Assembly (NCBI GenBank): GCA_039707655.1
Contig: CM077666.1
Span: forward strand, 285,747,166 to 285,811,165
Origin: Elymus sibiricus
Taxonomy: Eukaryota; Streptophyta; Magnoliopsida; Poales; Poaceae
Reading direction: 5' to 3'
DNA: 64,000 nt
The position numbers and the translations under genes were made by a program. The notes under the pieces are model-generated. The model was not told the origin of the DNA. It made no database searches and saw nothing but the letters and a program-made list of their open reading frames with translations. Shown piece after piece: positions 10,581 to 21,129 of the stretch (the stretch's first letter is position 1; each line of letters starts with the position of its first letter).

Positions 10581-13157
10581 CTAACAAGTGTCGTCGTCAT
10601 GGATGGCATAAGGTGTGACAAAGGAATGAGACATGGCATGTAAGCACATAAATTGAGCACAATCAAGATCATCATGGAAACAAGCATGCAAATGGGAAGT
10701 AGTGATGCCAATATATGTGACAAGAGAATAAGCATCTACCTCAAGATCATAAAAAGCATGCATCAAGCGCTCAACAAATGGTCGATGGTAGGCATATGAA
10801 TCATTCACAACACCAAAGGAAATGAAGTGTCGAAACACATGGGTCAAGTGCAAGACAATCCAAGCATAACATGCATAGGGTGTAGTGAAGATATTGTGGC
10901 ACTCAACACAATAGAAAGAGCAATTATTCATCATGTGTGAGGCAATCAAGTCAAGCATGTAGCAATCAATGTGACATGGCATATGTGATGAAATGACATT
11001 GTTGCACCCAAACATATAGGAATAGCATATAATCCACAAGTGGGTTGCAACACACAAGGCATATATATCATGAGGCATGGCAATGTGGCAATGACAAGTC
11101 GAAGCAAGATCTCTAGCATGTGTGCAAAGTGTCATGGTGCAATCAACACATGAAGTATGATCCACAATATTCATGCTCATGGTTTTGGGGTTCTCAAAAG
11201 TGAAGGATATCACCTCGAAAGTGTTCCCTTGTGCATCCTTCACAATGCCAAAACACAAGCAAGTGCGATGTAGAAGCGAGTCGGTCGAATGTGGTTCGCT
11301 CTCAAGAGCTCGAGTGGTCAACTCACGTGAAGTGGAAGTTGACACGTAGTCGAAGTATCCTACACATACACACAACAAAGGAAAAAACGTATGTGCATGG
11401 TAGATAAACACATCATCCATCATGATGGTTCTCTTCTCTTGCACATAACCATTAGGATCACAAGTGCATGAATAATATGATGCAACAATCTTAATGTTCA
11501 TGGCACTATGCATATGGTGCAAAGAAGTAAGACAAGCATGCTTCACATGAAATATGTCACAAGGTCCAAATATATGGGAGAAAGCTATGGGTGCAATCTC
11601 ATTAGCAAGACTAAAAGCATTGTTGCACTCAATACATGGCAAATCATCTAGCATGAGAGAGACAACATATGGAGCAATTGGACCACATTTAATAGCAATC
11701 ATGTGCAAAGCATGGAAATGGATGCCATCAACCGCATGAAACGAGCAAGTATGTATCATCGGTGATGCAACATAGGCAAGCGTAGCAATCATGTCGTGCA
11801 AACTAGTAGTGCAAAGATGCAACATACTAGAGGAAATCATGGCAATCATGTCATGTGAGCAAATAATAGGCATAACAAATGCGCATGACATATCGCAAGC
11901 ACAAAAACAAGGCAAGATCAAAGTATCATCATAGGCATGGGGCACAAAGCGAACTTGGCAATAACAAGCAATATCTCCACCAAGCTTGCAAACACACATA
12001 CAAGTAGTAGAATCATGAATCATGTGTAATGCAAAGCATGGGTCACAAGTGCATGGCAAAGGCATAGGAATGAGCATATCATGCAAAGTGAACATGGAAA
12101 TATGGGCAGAGGATATATAATGGACAATAACCCATAACCATGTGAGGGCCATGTAGAAGAAATGCGCAAAATTCTTGCACAAAGAGGGTGGGTGTAGGGT
12201 GAGCACTCCATGGTGGCGCATGTCTGCATTGCTCTCTAGAGCTCGTTTCGTCAACTCATGCGCTTGCGAGGTTGACGAATATGTGTGATGACCTACACAA
12301 GAAAGACACAAGCGAAAGAATGTTTGTGCGTGGTAAATGTACACATCATCCATCATAATGTGTATGTGCACGTGAGAGTTAGCACAAAACAAGCAATGCT
12401 CAAGGTATATGAACATGTCATCCATCATGAAAGAATAGTTGTTATGTATAACACGATGGGGACACAAATTGCGCATGCAAGTATATGGCACAACAATAGC
12501 ATTGTTATTCACGGGGAGCATATTGTGCACACAAATATTAGTATCATGCAATGGATGGGATGGATCAAAATTTCCTAACACGTATGAGGAAACTATGGGG
12601 GTCTCCTCAATAGCAATATTGGAAGCATTACATGGAGAAAATTGACAACATGGCAAACAATGCATGTCCGAAGCTAGGTGCTCATGGCATGGCATATGAT
12701 GGCAATGATGCAAAGGAAGCATACCAATATCATCACAAGAAAAACAAATGCCAATAACCATGGGCTTGTCATCTATGCCATATGTACAAATTGGGTTTAT
12801 TTTAATGGCATATGCATAGTTACTACGATGAGATTGCAAAGATGTGATATGGTTGATCTCATGCATAGCATATGACAAGTCAAGCGGATTGTCAAACATG
12901 ATGTGACCTAAAAAATTGTCCCAAGAAATCCTATGCAACATGGTATCACAACTAATAGACTTCACATGGCAATCATCAAACTCATCATAAATGGGTAAAT
13001 CATCGCATGGGGAAATCATACTAGCATGAAGCGTGTCAATAGGAGGATCGACATCATGCAAGCAATCAATGTCCACTAGTGGGACTAGCTCATCACCTTC
13101 ACCTATGTTACCTTTTTCATTCCACACATGTGGTGTAGGTGAGGTGGCAAAGACCAA
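10581..13157 (-). CDS. 858-codon uncharacterised Cys/His/Met-rich frame in element F
   Basis: A frame of about 2.6 kb with no stop. It is unusually rich in Cys, His, Met and Asp and has no protease, reverse transcriptase, RNase H or integrase motif that I recognise. Two internal segments, residues ~267-310 and ~578-625, are diverged copies of one another: both start MMDDV(Y/F)IYHA and end ELT(K/T)RALES. After the stop the same frame stays open toward the polypurine tract, reading RTDLFQGGGDD just before the LTR. Upstream the frame is linked to gag through a frameshift (~13.15-13.19 kb) and one in-frame stop. It could be the C-terminal part of an enlarged gag-type polyprotein. Function unknown. 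The first Met may not be a real start. Confidence 0.5.
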   Translation of the reverse strand: MVFATSPTPHVWNEKGNIGEGDELVPLVDIDCLHDVDPPIDTLHASMISPCDDLPIYDEFDDCHVKSISCDTMLHRISWDNFLGHIMFDNPLDLSYAMHEINHITSLQSHRSNYAYAIKINPICTYGIDDKPMVIGICFSCDDIGMLPLHHCHHMPCHEHLASDMHCLPCCQFSPCNASNIAIEETPIVSSYVLGNFDPSHPLHDTNICVHNMLPVNNNAIVVPYTCMRNLCPHRVIHNNYSFMMDDMFIYLEHCLFCANSHVHIHIMMDDVYIYHAQTFFRLCLSCVGHHTYSSTSQAHELTKRALESNADMRHHGVLTLHPPSLCKNFAHFFYMALTWLWVIVHYISSAHISMFTLHDMLIPMPLPCTCDPCFALHMIHDSTTCMCVCKLGGDIACYCQVRFVPHAYDDTLILPCFCACDMSCAFVMPIICSHDMIAMISSSMLHLCTTSLHDMIATLAYVASPMIHTCSFHAVDGIHFHALHMIAIKCGPIAPYVVSLMLDDLPCIECNNAFSLANEIAPIAFSHIFGPCDIFHVKHACLTSLHHMHSAMNIKIVASYYSCTCDPNGYVQEKRTIMMDDVFIYHAHTFFPLLCVCVGYFDYVSTSTSRELTTRALESEPHSTDSLLHRTCLCFGIVKDAQGNTFEVISFTFENPKTMSMNIVDHTSCVDCTMTLCTHARDLASTCHCHIAMPHDIYALCVATHLWIICYSYMFGCNNVISSHMPCHIDCYMLDLIASHMMNNCSFYCVECHNIFTTPYACYAWIVLHLTHVFRHFISFGVVNDSYAYHRPFVERLMHAFYDLEVDAYSLVTYIGITTSHLHACFHDDLDCAQFMCLHAMSHSFVTPYAIHDDDTC

Positions 13158-13489
13158 GTCGTGGTCATCTTCATCATGATGGAACCATGTGGGGGTGCAT
13201 CATATTCCACCATGGCCATCGTCTTGTCCAAAGGAAGGACAAAGTCGTCGAGGATCGGCGTGTCATCATATATGGGACCTAGCACCAAATGAGAAGACAC
13301 AATAGAGGTAGAGGTGAAGTCGTTAGAGTTCAAAATGTCCTCACATGGCCTATCAACTATCTCACTCTCTCTATGTGGTGGCTCACTCACTCCCTCAAAG
13401 TAGGTGCACTCAAAGTCACATATGGTGGAGTCACTCATCTCACTCAAGTGGTGTGGGTTGTGGCTCTCCTCACATGGGAATTGGGGCAA
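13103..13489 (-). pseudogene. Middle segment between gag and the 858-codon frame
   Basis: Minus-strand frame in the same phase as gag, separated from it by a single TAG (13529-13531) and short sequence. It is acidic, with no recognised domain. Near 13.15-13.19 kb the phase shifts relative to the downstream 858-codon frame. I read gag, this segment and the 858-codon frame as pieces of one ancestral polyprotein now broken by one stop and one frameshift (inference). Confidence 0.5.
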
Positions 13490-13528
13490 CTCGTCATATA
13501 TGGGGCTAGTGGTGAACTCGCTCTCACT

Positions 13529-14848
13529 CTAAATATGGGTGCTCATGTCACTCAAGTCATCTCCAAACGTCGCCGTGGTCGAAGGGAAAATCCCGTATGC
13601 AATCATCTCGTCACCGTCGCCGTGGATGAAGGCCGAAGATGGCACATCATCACTCTCGCCTCCAAAGATGGAAGCATCATCCTTGCTCGCCACCTTGTCG
13701 CTCGCCTCCAAAACTTGGTCCTTGAGAGGCTTCGTAGTCGTAGTCGTCGCCGCACCGTCTTCAAAAAGAGTCGTGGTAGACTCGGCATCGTCAATGCCAC
13801 AAAGAGGGATGGCGGTGAAGTCGAACTTGGGAGCGTCGTCTTGGAGCTCGTCAGGCTTGGACATCTTGGTGGTACTATCCTCATGCTCGCCGTCTTGGAG
13901 CTTGGTCTTCGCGAAGTGTGCTTGGGGTGGAGAAGTCTTGGCCTTCTTGTGTTCTTGTTCCGCCTTGAGAGCACCAATGTAGACGTCGTCGAGAGACTCA
14001 TAGTTCTCGAGGAAGATAGTCTTGGAGATGTCGTTGTTCAATCCCATCATGAAGTGGAACTTCATCCAAATGGGGTCGTCCATGCCGGCTCGTCGCAAGG
14101 CTTTCTTCATCTCCATGAAGTACTCGTCGAGGGACTTGGATCCTTGGATGGTGTTCTCCAATTGGCGTTGAAGATTCTCCATGTAGGTGGAAGGCACAAA
14201 TTCCCGTCGCATCGCTTTCTTCATCTTGGGCCAACTCATGTTAAAGATCTTCAAAGGTGTGTGAAGCCACCATGTCGACGCGTAGTCGTGGAAGTTCCTT
14301 GTGGCGCACTTCACTTGATCTTCGGAGGGGACTTGATGTAGCTTGAGGTAGTCGTCCATCTTGCGCTCCCACTTGAGATACTCCTCGGGGTCGTGAGTCC
14401 CATAGAAAGAAATCTCGTAGTCGATGTCGAAGTCATAGTAGCTCGTGGAAGTTGCGGACTTGAGCTTGGGAAGCTTCTCTTGAGCGTAATCTTGAGGTGC
14501 TTGTCGGTGAAGATGCCGCATGTCCAAAGGCGAAGATACCTTGAAGTTTCTTGGCGAAGATGCCAAGGTAGACGGTGAAGCCGTAGAGCGGTGGTTGGTG
14601 TTGAGCTCTTGACCTTCACGTTGTTGTCGGTGACGGTGTCGATGCCGATGTGATCTTGCCAGAGATGGTAGCTCGGAAGCATGTGCACTTGAGCGTCTTC
14701 TCGAAGATGAGGAAGACCTCTTGCCGGTCTTGATGAGGGCTTTGAGCTCCTCCATTTGAGCATCCATCTTGGTGTCCAAGTGGTTCTTCATGGCATCAAA
14801 CTCGTCGTTGTTGTTGTAGACCGAAGTAGATGTGCTTTGCCTATCCAT
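13529..14848 (-). CDS. Element F Gag (Gypsy-type retrotransposon gag domain)
   Basis: About 439 residues from the ATG at 14848. An upstream GTG would add 29 residues but is less likely. The N-terminus is basic and Ser/Arg/His-rich. The central part has the plant retrotransposon gag pattern: FYGTHDPEEYLKWERKMD, then WW near the middle, W..MK..MR.EFVP, and a Q-x-SLDEYF motif. These are hallmarks of the family that forms the virus-like particle shell. A zinc knuckle is not seen. The C-terminal third is acidic and low-complexity. The frame stops at a TAG (13529-13531) and reopens in the same phase. It is the only recognisable retroelement domain in element F. Confidence 0.8.
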   Translation of the reverse strand: MDRQSTSTSVYNNNDEFDAMKNHLDTKMDAQMEELKALIKTGKRSSSSSRRRSSAHASELPSLARSHRHRHRHRQQREGQELNTNHRSTASPSTLASSPRNFKVSSPLDMRHLHRQAPQDYAQEKLPKLKSATSTSYYDFDIDYEISFYGTHDPEEYLKWERKMDDYLKLHQVPSEDQVKCATRNFHDYASTWWLHTPLKIFNMSWPKMKKAMRREFVPSTYMENLQRQLENTIQGSKSLDEYFMEMKKALRRAGMDDPIWMKFHFMMGLNNDISKTIFLENYESLDDVYIGALKAEQEHKKAKTSPPQAHFAKTKLQDGEHEDSTTKMSKPDELQDDAPKFDFTAIPLCGIDDAESTTTLFEDGAATTTTTKPLKDQVLEASDKVASKDDASIFGGESDDVPSSAFIHGDGDEMIAYGIFPSTTATFGDDLSDMSTHI

Positions 14849-16680
14849 CACAAGACTCGAGTAGAGGTGAGTAGGAAATGAGATAAACAATACCAAGATA
14901 CCTTTTCCCAAATTTGAGGATGTATCCCGTGTCACTCAATGTGAAATGAGAGAATAGTGGAATTGGTACCGTACTTGTTCACTCACACCTACAAAGTAAA
15001 GCTTATCGAGTGGCTTGGTTAGGACAAGTGGCACAAAATTCAAGCAAGTGTTAGTCAATGATATCGAAAATGTTGAGGAAGATTCACAAAATTGCAATGT
15101 AAAGCAAATAGATCAATAGCTATATGGTATGACCCGGAAACACACACACACGAAAAGATAGATGGGATCCGCGCAACCAAGGAATGAGCACAAAATGTGT
15201 TACCACGCAAAAAGCTCTTGTTGCACGGATACTAGAGAGACAATAGCTCGATTGCTCAAATGGGCTAGATACGCTTGTGCACCAACCTACGAGAGAAACC
15301 TTGCCTTCTTCAATCCCAAGTATGCTATGTATGTATGCTCCAATATGATATACTATGCAAGATGGCTCAATGCTATTTCTATTGCTTACAAGCTCTTTGG
15401 TATCTCCTCTTTTGCTTAAAAGCTTTTTTTATATGCTTCCTTTGCCACTATGCTTGATGCTCGAGCCAAGATATGAGACAAGTATGTAAGATATGCATGG
15501 GAGAGACTTATGGCACAATGATGATAGCAAGATGATTGCACGCTAAATGTAGCTATGCGGCGTAAGCGTATCACTAAGGTGCACAATGAGCGTGGCCCGG
15601 CAATTCTCAACTCGCTAGTCTCGATAGGTAAGTGACGCAATAGGCTCAAGGTGATCAATGCAATGGCAAGGAAATGTACAATGATGTCGTCGAGGTTACC
15701 GTCCTTGCTTACGGTTGCGGTGTCAAAAGGTGAAGGAGTCGTTGTCGATGTCGAATCTGTGGCGATGATGAGCGGCGGTGATGTTGATGTTGAACCATTC
15801 CTAATTAGCCGAAACACCTTAGGAAACGGGAAAACCGCGAACTCAAAATCTCAAACGTCAAATGTCAAATGGTGGTAGCGAAATGCGGTGGTGGTTGCGA
15901 AGTCGGCAATGTGGAAGTGAAGGTGATGGTTGATGAAGGAGTAATCATCCCTAAGTAGCCGAAACACCTTAGGAGACTCGAATCACAACTCAAGCAACCA
16001 CAAATGCAATGAGGATCAAAATGGGTTAGGTTGCGGAAGGCTGTGGTGGTATTGCGAATGATATGGTGGATGGCCTAGGCAAAGATGCCAAAATGACAAA
16101 AAATTTATGATGTCTAATGGTGTTGGAATCTATATATATGGATGGGGGATGTCAATAGCTATCCAACGAGCTAAAGAACGTCAAAATCGGACTCCGGATG
16201 AGAAAGTTATGGTCAAAACGCTAATCAGCCAAGGTTGAATCTGGGAGGGGCGGTTGTACTGCTTGCGAGGGCGGTTGTACAGCTCCTGGAGCATCCCGGG
16301 GTTCCAGTTTTGTGTTGGCGGAAGTATCAGGGGATGGGGTAGCGGTTCTACCGCCTAGGGGGGCGGTTGTACCGCTCTGCTCGGGAAAATTACCAGATCT
16401 GAGCACGAGATGAACTTGGGGCAGACCAACTCAAAATTTTGGTGCAAAATCGAAGGGGAAAAGAAAATTTTGGATGAATTTCGTGGTGGACGGGTGGGGA
16501 AAGCCAAGATCCACTTGCCAAACAACAAAATCGTGGACCAAACACAACAAAATCTCGCAAGAACCAACAAAATGCAAAAATTTTGGTGAGGCTATTTTTG
16601 GTGGGGATTTTCGAAATTGGGACAAAACAAAAAAATTAGGCTAGAAAGTGGGGGTAGGACTCCAAATTCATGATCAACGT
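14849..16680 (-). other. Element F leader (between PBS and gag)
   Basis: About 1.8 kb without a convincing gene. Short direct repeats (AGCCGAAACACCTTAGGA near 15.81 and 15.96 kb) and, at ~16241-16385, several GCGGTT.TACCGC-type inverted repeats occur. These would give structured leader RNA (inference). Confidence 0.6.
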
Positions 16681-16694
16681 GGCTCATGATACCA
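16681..16694 (-). other. Element F primer-binding site (tRNA-Met-like)
   Basis: Minus-strand TGGTATCATGAGCC starts three bases after the 5' LTR. The first eight bases match the initiator tRNA-Met 3' end. The usual continuation TGGTATCAGAGCC is altered by an extra T. Confidence 0.7.
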
Positions 16695-16697
16695 AGA

Positions 16698-17696
16698 TGA
16701 TGTAGGGTGGAACCATAATTGATGATCTTTCACGAATTGGAGGGCGGTCCTATGAAGAACACGAAGAACACGGGGAAATCACAAGAGAAACACTCAACAA
16801 CAAGTCCAATCACACATCCACTAGACTCAAATCCACACAAGATCCACAAAGATACATGAACAACAAAGGGAAAGATACAAGGCAGAGTTCATCCCAAATC
16901 CAAGAGGAGATGAGGTCTTGATGATCTAGGTAGATCCTTCTCCCTTAGGAGGTCTTGCATCCACTAGGGATCTTCTCCATAGGAGGTCTTGCACTCCAAT
17001 GGAGTCTTCTCTCTCTCAAGAGGAATCCCACAAGGGGAGATACATGAGCTAAGCTCTAATGTCTAGATCTATTCTTAGCTAACCCTAGAATGGAGGAGGG
17101 GAAGGTCTATTTATAGTACAAGCCACGAAGAGGTAAGTGGGAGAGAGATACATGGGTCACTGCGCGCAGGCAGGCCGGTTGTATCGGTCTTCCCATCGGT
17201 TGTACCGCTGGGAGCTTCTGTACCGGTTCCTGGAGGTGTTTGTGGAAGTAGGGACCGGTTGTACCGGTGGGAGGACCGGTTGTACCGGTCAGGCTGCAGC
17301 TGTGGGAACAACCGGGGCGGTACCGGTCTTGCGCCGCTTGATTACAGAACGTGGACCGGTAGTTGGGCGGTAGTGGACCGGTTGTACCGGTGTTCGGACG
17401 GGTTGTACTGGTACTTCTGGGCTGACACTGTCCTCTTCTTCCTTCTCTTCCATGCTTCCCTCGTGGATGGTGTAGTTGTACTCTTGTGCTTAGACTCCTC
17501 CTCATCATCCGTGAAGCTCCGACAATACCTATGTATGCACACGAGAGGAGTGTCAAGTAGTATACCATCCTCGAAGGGGTCAAGTGAACACGTGTAAAGG
17601 AGATGATTCACCTTTATGTATGTGAAGTAGATGTCGCACGTGTCACTTGCCAAACGGACTCTTGACATGGTGATGTCCGTAGGATACTCCGCATCA
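16698..17696 (-). mobile_element. Element F, 5' LTR (999 bp)
   Basis: Begins TGATG at 17696 and ends CATCA at 16698 on the minus strand, next to the PBS. It carries about eight CGGTTGTACCGG-like inverted repeats between 17174 and 17415. By eye it differs from the 3' LTR at scattered positions only. Confidence 0.9.
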
Positions 17697-17701
17697 GACA
17701 A

Positions 17702-19642
17702 GCCATGGAAATATCATGCTAGTATCTTACGATCATGCAAAGCAATATGACAATGAATTCTCAAGTCATGTATATGATGATGATGGAAGTTGCATGGCAA
17801 TATATCTCGGAATGGCTATGGAAATGCCATAATAGGTAGGTATGGTGGCTGTTTTGAGGAAGATATAAGGAGGCTTATGTGTGATAGAGCGTATCATATC
17901 ACGGGGTTTGGATGCACCGGCGAAGTTTTCAGCAGCTCTCGAGGTGAGATAGGGCAATGAACGGTACCGAAGAGGCTAGCAAATTGCGGAAAGGTGAGAG
18001 TGCGTATTATCCATGGACTCACATTAGTCATAAAGAACTCACATACTTATTGCGAAAGTCTATTAGCCCTCGAAGCAAAGTACTACTACGCATGCCCCTA
18101 GGGGGAGGTTGGTAGGAGTTAACCATCGCACGCCCCCGACCTCCACGCAAAGGAAGACACTCAATAATAAATCATGCTCCAACTTCTTAGCATAACTAAA
18201 GACTATACGTGCATGCTTCGGGAATAACAAACCTTAACACCAATATTCTTACTAAACCACAATCATTCACTAGTACCTCCCACATATTACCATCTTAATA
18301 TCGCAAAACTATTGCAAGGAATCAAACATATCATATTCAGTGATCTACAAGTTTTATGTAGGATTTTATGACTAACCACGTGAATGACCAATTCCTGTTG
18401 ACTCTCTAAATAGATATAAGTGAAGCATGAGAGTTTAATTCTTTCTACAACAGACCACACTCTAATAAATATAAGTGAAGCAAAAGAGCATTCTACAAAT
18501 AACGGTTTTCTATATGTAGAGAAACAGGCATCCAAACTTCAAATGATATAAGTGAAGCACATGAAGCATTCTATAAAGCCATACTCAAAAGATATAAGTG
18601 AAGTGCATGAAGCATTCTATATATCAACCAAGGACTATCTCATACCAGCATTGTGCATAAAATAAAAAGGAAAAATAAACACAAAAGACGCTCCAAGAAT
18701 TTACGCATATCATGTGAACAAAACAAAAACCGAGACATATCGATAATTGTCGAAGAAAGATGGGATGCCTTCCGGGGCATCCCCAAGCTTAGACGCTTGA
18801 GTATCCTTGAATATTTACTTGGGGTGCCTTGGGCATCCCCAAGCTTGAACTCTTGCCTCTCCTTATTCTCCTCATATCGATACCTCCTCGATCTTCGAAC
18901 ACTTCATCCACACAAAACTTAACCGAACTTTTTATTAGAGGGGTAGTACATGTAACATCAAATCCCATCATGTCCTGCTGTAACATTATTATATAATTAT
19001 AATCAAACATTACCCACTGTATGCTATCACAATTCTATGGCTCCCAAGTCAATGGGGCTCAACAAGATTACAAACATACGCAAATAAAGAAACTATAACA
19101 GCAATCTGTGAAAACAGGACAGTCTGTAAAGATGCAAATGAAACATATACTTATGTAACTCCAAAAATTATAAAAAATTAGGAAAAAATAAATTTTTTTC
19201 ATATAAGTACTGTGTAAAAATTTCAGAATTTTTTCATGTTCCAGTAAAATATAGAAATTCAAATACTACAGCAAAAGTTTCTGTTTTTGCACAGCACACC
19301 CCAAACAAGCAATTTAAACATCCTAAAGGTAAATCTTGGCACATTATTTTTAGAATACAATGGATTTGTACAAGGGGATAATTATTTTTGTTGAAAAGTT
19401 TATGTAATCAAGATTCACAAAGTTTCCATGGGCATGAACAAAGTTCAAGGACGTCCCCCACTTCAACGGTGTTCGTCTTTCTCACTTTCACTTTTCTTTT
19501 TGAAAAGTTTTAGGTTCCCCTCTATATTTTTTGTTTTAAAACTTTTTAAAAGCACACAACAGAATAAAATGACTCGCTAAAACTTCCGGGTTGTCTCCCA
19601 GGCAGCGCTTTCTTTAAAGCCATTAAGCTAGGCATAAAGTGC
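17702..19642 (-). mobile_element. Element E, 3' non-coding internal module
   Basis: No gene. It carries features shared with elements B and C: four copies of a TGCTTCACTTATAT-type word (18411-18610, minus strand) and two hairpin blocks built on AAGCTTGGGGATGCC (18761-18850). There is also a conserved block near 18.0-18.15 kb that matches 43.80-43.95 kb of element B. The shared order suggests a cis-acting function for an element copied in trans (inference). Confidence 0.7.
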
Positions 19643-20949
19643 TCAAGTAATTGATCCACCCGGATCCCAAGGTATATCAAAGCCAATTTTAATTAACAAT
19701 GATTTGTAATTTAGTAGTGAGCACAAAGCAACATATATCATGCAATGACGAAGTCTAACTCTCTTCCTATGCATCGGCATGTCATAAAAGAACAATTCAT
19801 GCACATCAAGTAAAGGCCAATGCATAGTATAAACAATTTCTTGCAATTTTATCGTATTGGAAACATAGAGAGGTGGGGATGTAGTTCCTCTCTCATAATA
19901 ATTACAAGTAGGAGCAGCAAGCACATGCATATTATATTCATCAAAATTATCATGTGAAATAGTAAAACGCAACCCATCAATATAATCCTTAATAAGAGCA
20001 AACTTCTCCAATATAGTGTAGTTGGGAGAATTCAAAAAGATAATAGGACTATCATGTGTGGGTGCAATAGCAACAATTTCATGTTTAACATAAGGAACTA
20101 TAGCAAGTTCATCTCCATAATCATAATTCATATTGGCATCATGGCCACAAGCATAGCAAGCATCAATTTCATCAAAAAGGGATATTTCAGACGAATCCAA
20201 GGGATCATAGCAATAGCATTCATCCTTCGGTAAGCACAAAGGGAAATTAAACAATGTATGAGATAAAGAGTTACTCTCATCAGAAGGTGGGCACGGGTGA
20301 TCAATCCGCTCTTCCTCCTTTTGTTCTTCGCTCTCCTCCTCATCTTTTTCATCTAATGAGCTCACAGTTTCAGCAATTTCTTCTTCCATAGATTCCTGTA
20401 AAACATTAGTCTCTTCTTGGACAGCGGAGGTGTCCTCAATATATTCTTTAACATAAGCATTAGAAGCATAGTTTTCATAGCAATATTTAAGTATGGCAAA
20501 TTTTTCAGATTTGTAAAGAGTAGCATCACACTTTTCAATCAAAGAAGCAATTTCATATGCACCCTTAAAAGCAACAAATTCTTCAATTTGTTCAATATCA
20601 TAGTAACTATAAACACCTTTGGCATAAGAAGATAAGATTCCATTATCCTTAAACTCACATTGGTATTGAAGGTGTTTTTAGGGTTTTCAGAACAACAAGT
20701 AAAATCATATATTTCGCATAAATTCCAAGCATAGCATTCCAAACAATTAATTTGATACCTTAAAAGTTTCCCTTTTTTAGACAAGCAGTGTCGCACAAAA
20801 CAAGCATGCTCATCTAATGATTTTCCCTCAACTAAGCTAGTTGGGTTTTCAGCACGAGCACAAAGGGATCGAAGATGATCCAAGTAGAAAGCTTCAGCAG
20901 TATGAAAGATTTTTGGGTGGTTCTTTAACCATTGGTTTAGCAAGTACAA
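19643..20949 (-). pseudogene. Element E acidic gag-like frame (frameshifted)
   Basis: The frame starts soon after the PBS. The first block (20949 to ~20690) matches the remnant at 4634-5041. One T is missing from a homopolymer near 20.68 kb, shifting the phase before the rest (20542-19643). The downstream part has a strongly acidic stretch (residues ~55-85 of that block, Glu/Asp-rich). It shares CNY(Y/F)ERG and MPMH.KRVRL motifs with the frame of element B at 30608-31324. No protease or pol domain is seen. The first codons read TTG rather than ATG, and an ATG a few codons upstream is followed by TAG in both copies, so the true start is uncertain. Confidence 0.55.
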
Positions 20950-21100
20950 CTATTTTTTTGGTATTTTATGTTTCCTACCCATAACTAAAGATAGAAAACA
21001 AGAGCACAAAATAAAAAACTACCTAGTGGAACATAAAATAAAAACTACTTAGTGATAAAGCAAACAAGCACACACGAGAATATCAACCCCACGTTATTGC

Positions 21101-21118
21101 TCCCCGGCAACGGCGCCA
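21101..21118 (-). other. Element E primer-binding site (tRNA-Asp type)
   Basis: Minus-strand TGGCGCCGTTGCCGGGGA, an exact match to the tRNA-Asp-complementary site, lies 11 bases after LTR1. Confidence 0.85.
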
Positions 21119-21129
21119 GAAAAAGGTCT

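Larger units (their letters stand above)
7774..17696 (-). mobile_element. Element F: nested pol-less LTR retrotransposon with Gypsy-type gag
   Basis: LTRs of ~1 kb (10338-7774 containing a solo LTR, and 17696-16698) begin TGATG and end CATCA. Flanks are TACAA (7769-7773) and GACAA (17697-17701), a 5-bp TSD with one change. The minus-strand PBS (TGGTATCATGAGCC at 16694-16681) and polypurine tract (AAGGGGGAGGGGA at 10351-10339) fix the orientation. It encodes a Gypsy-type gag, a middle segment and an 858-codon frame, all minus strand. No reverse transcriptase, RNase H, protease or integrase motif is seen, so it is a large non-autonomous element inserted into element E. Confidence 0.9.

Noticed and set aside
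13289..14341. 350-codon plus-strand frame
   Set aside because: Antisense to the gag gene and middle segment of element F. It crosses the gag stop region and is a shadow of the Ser/Arg-rich minus-strand coding sequence.
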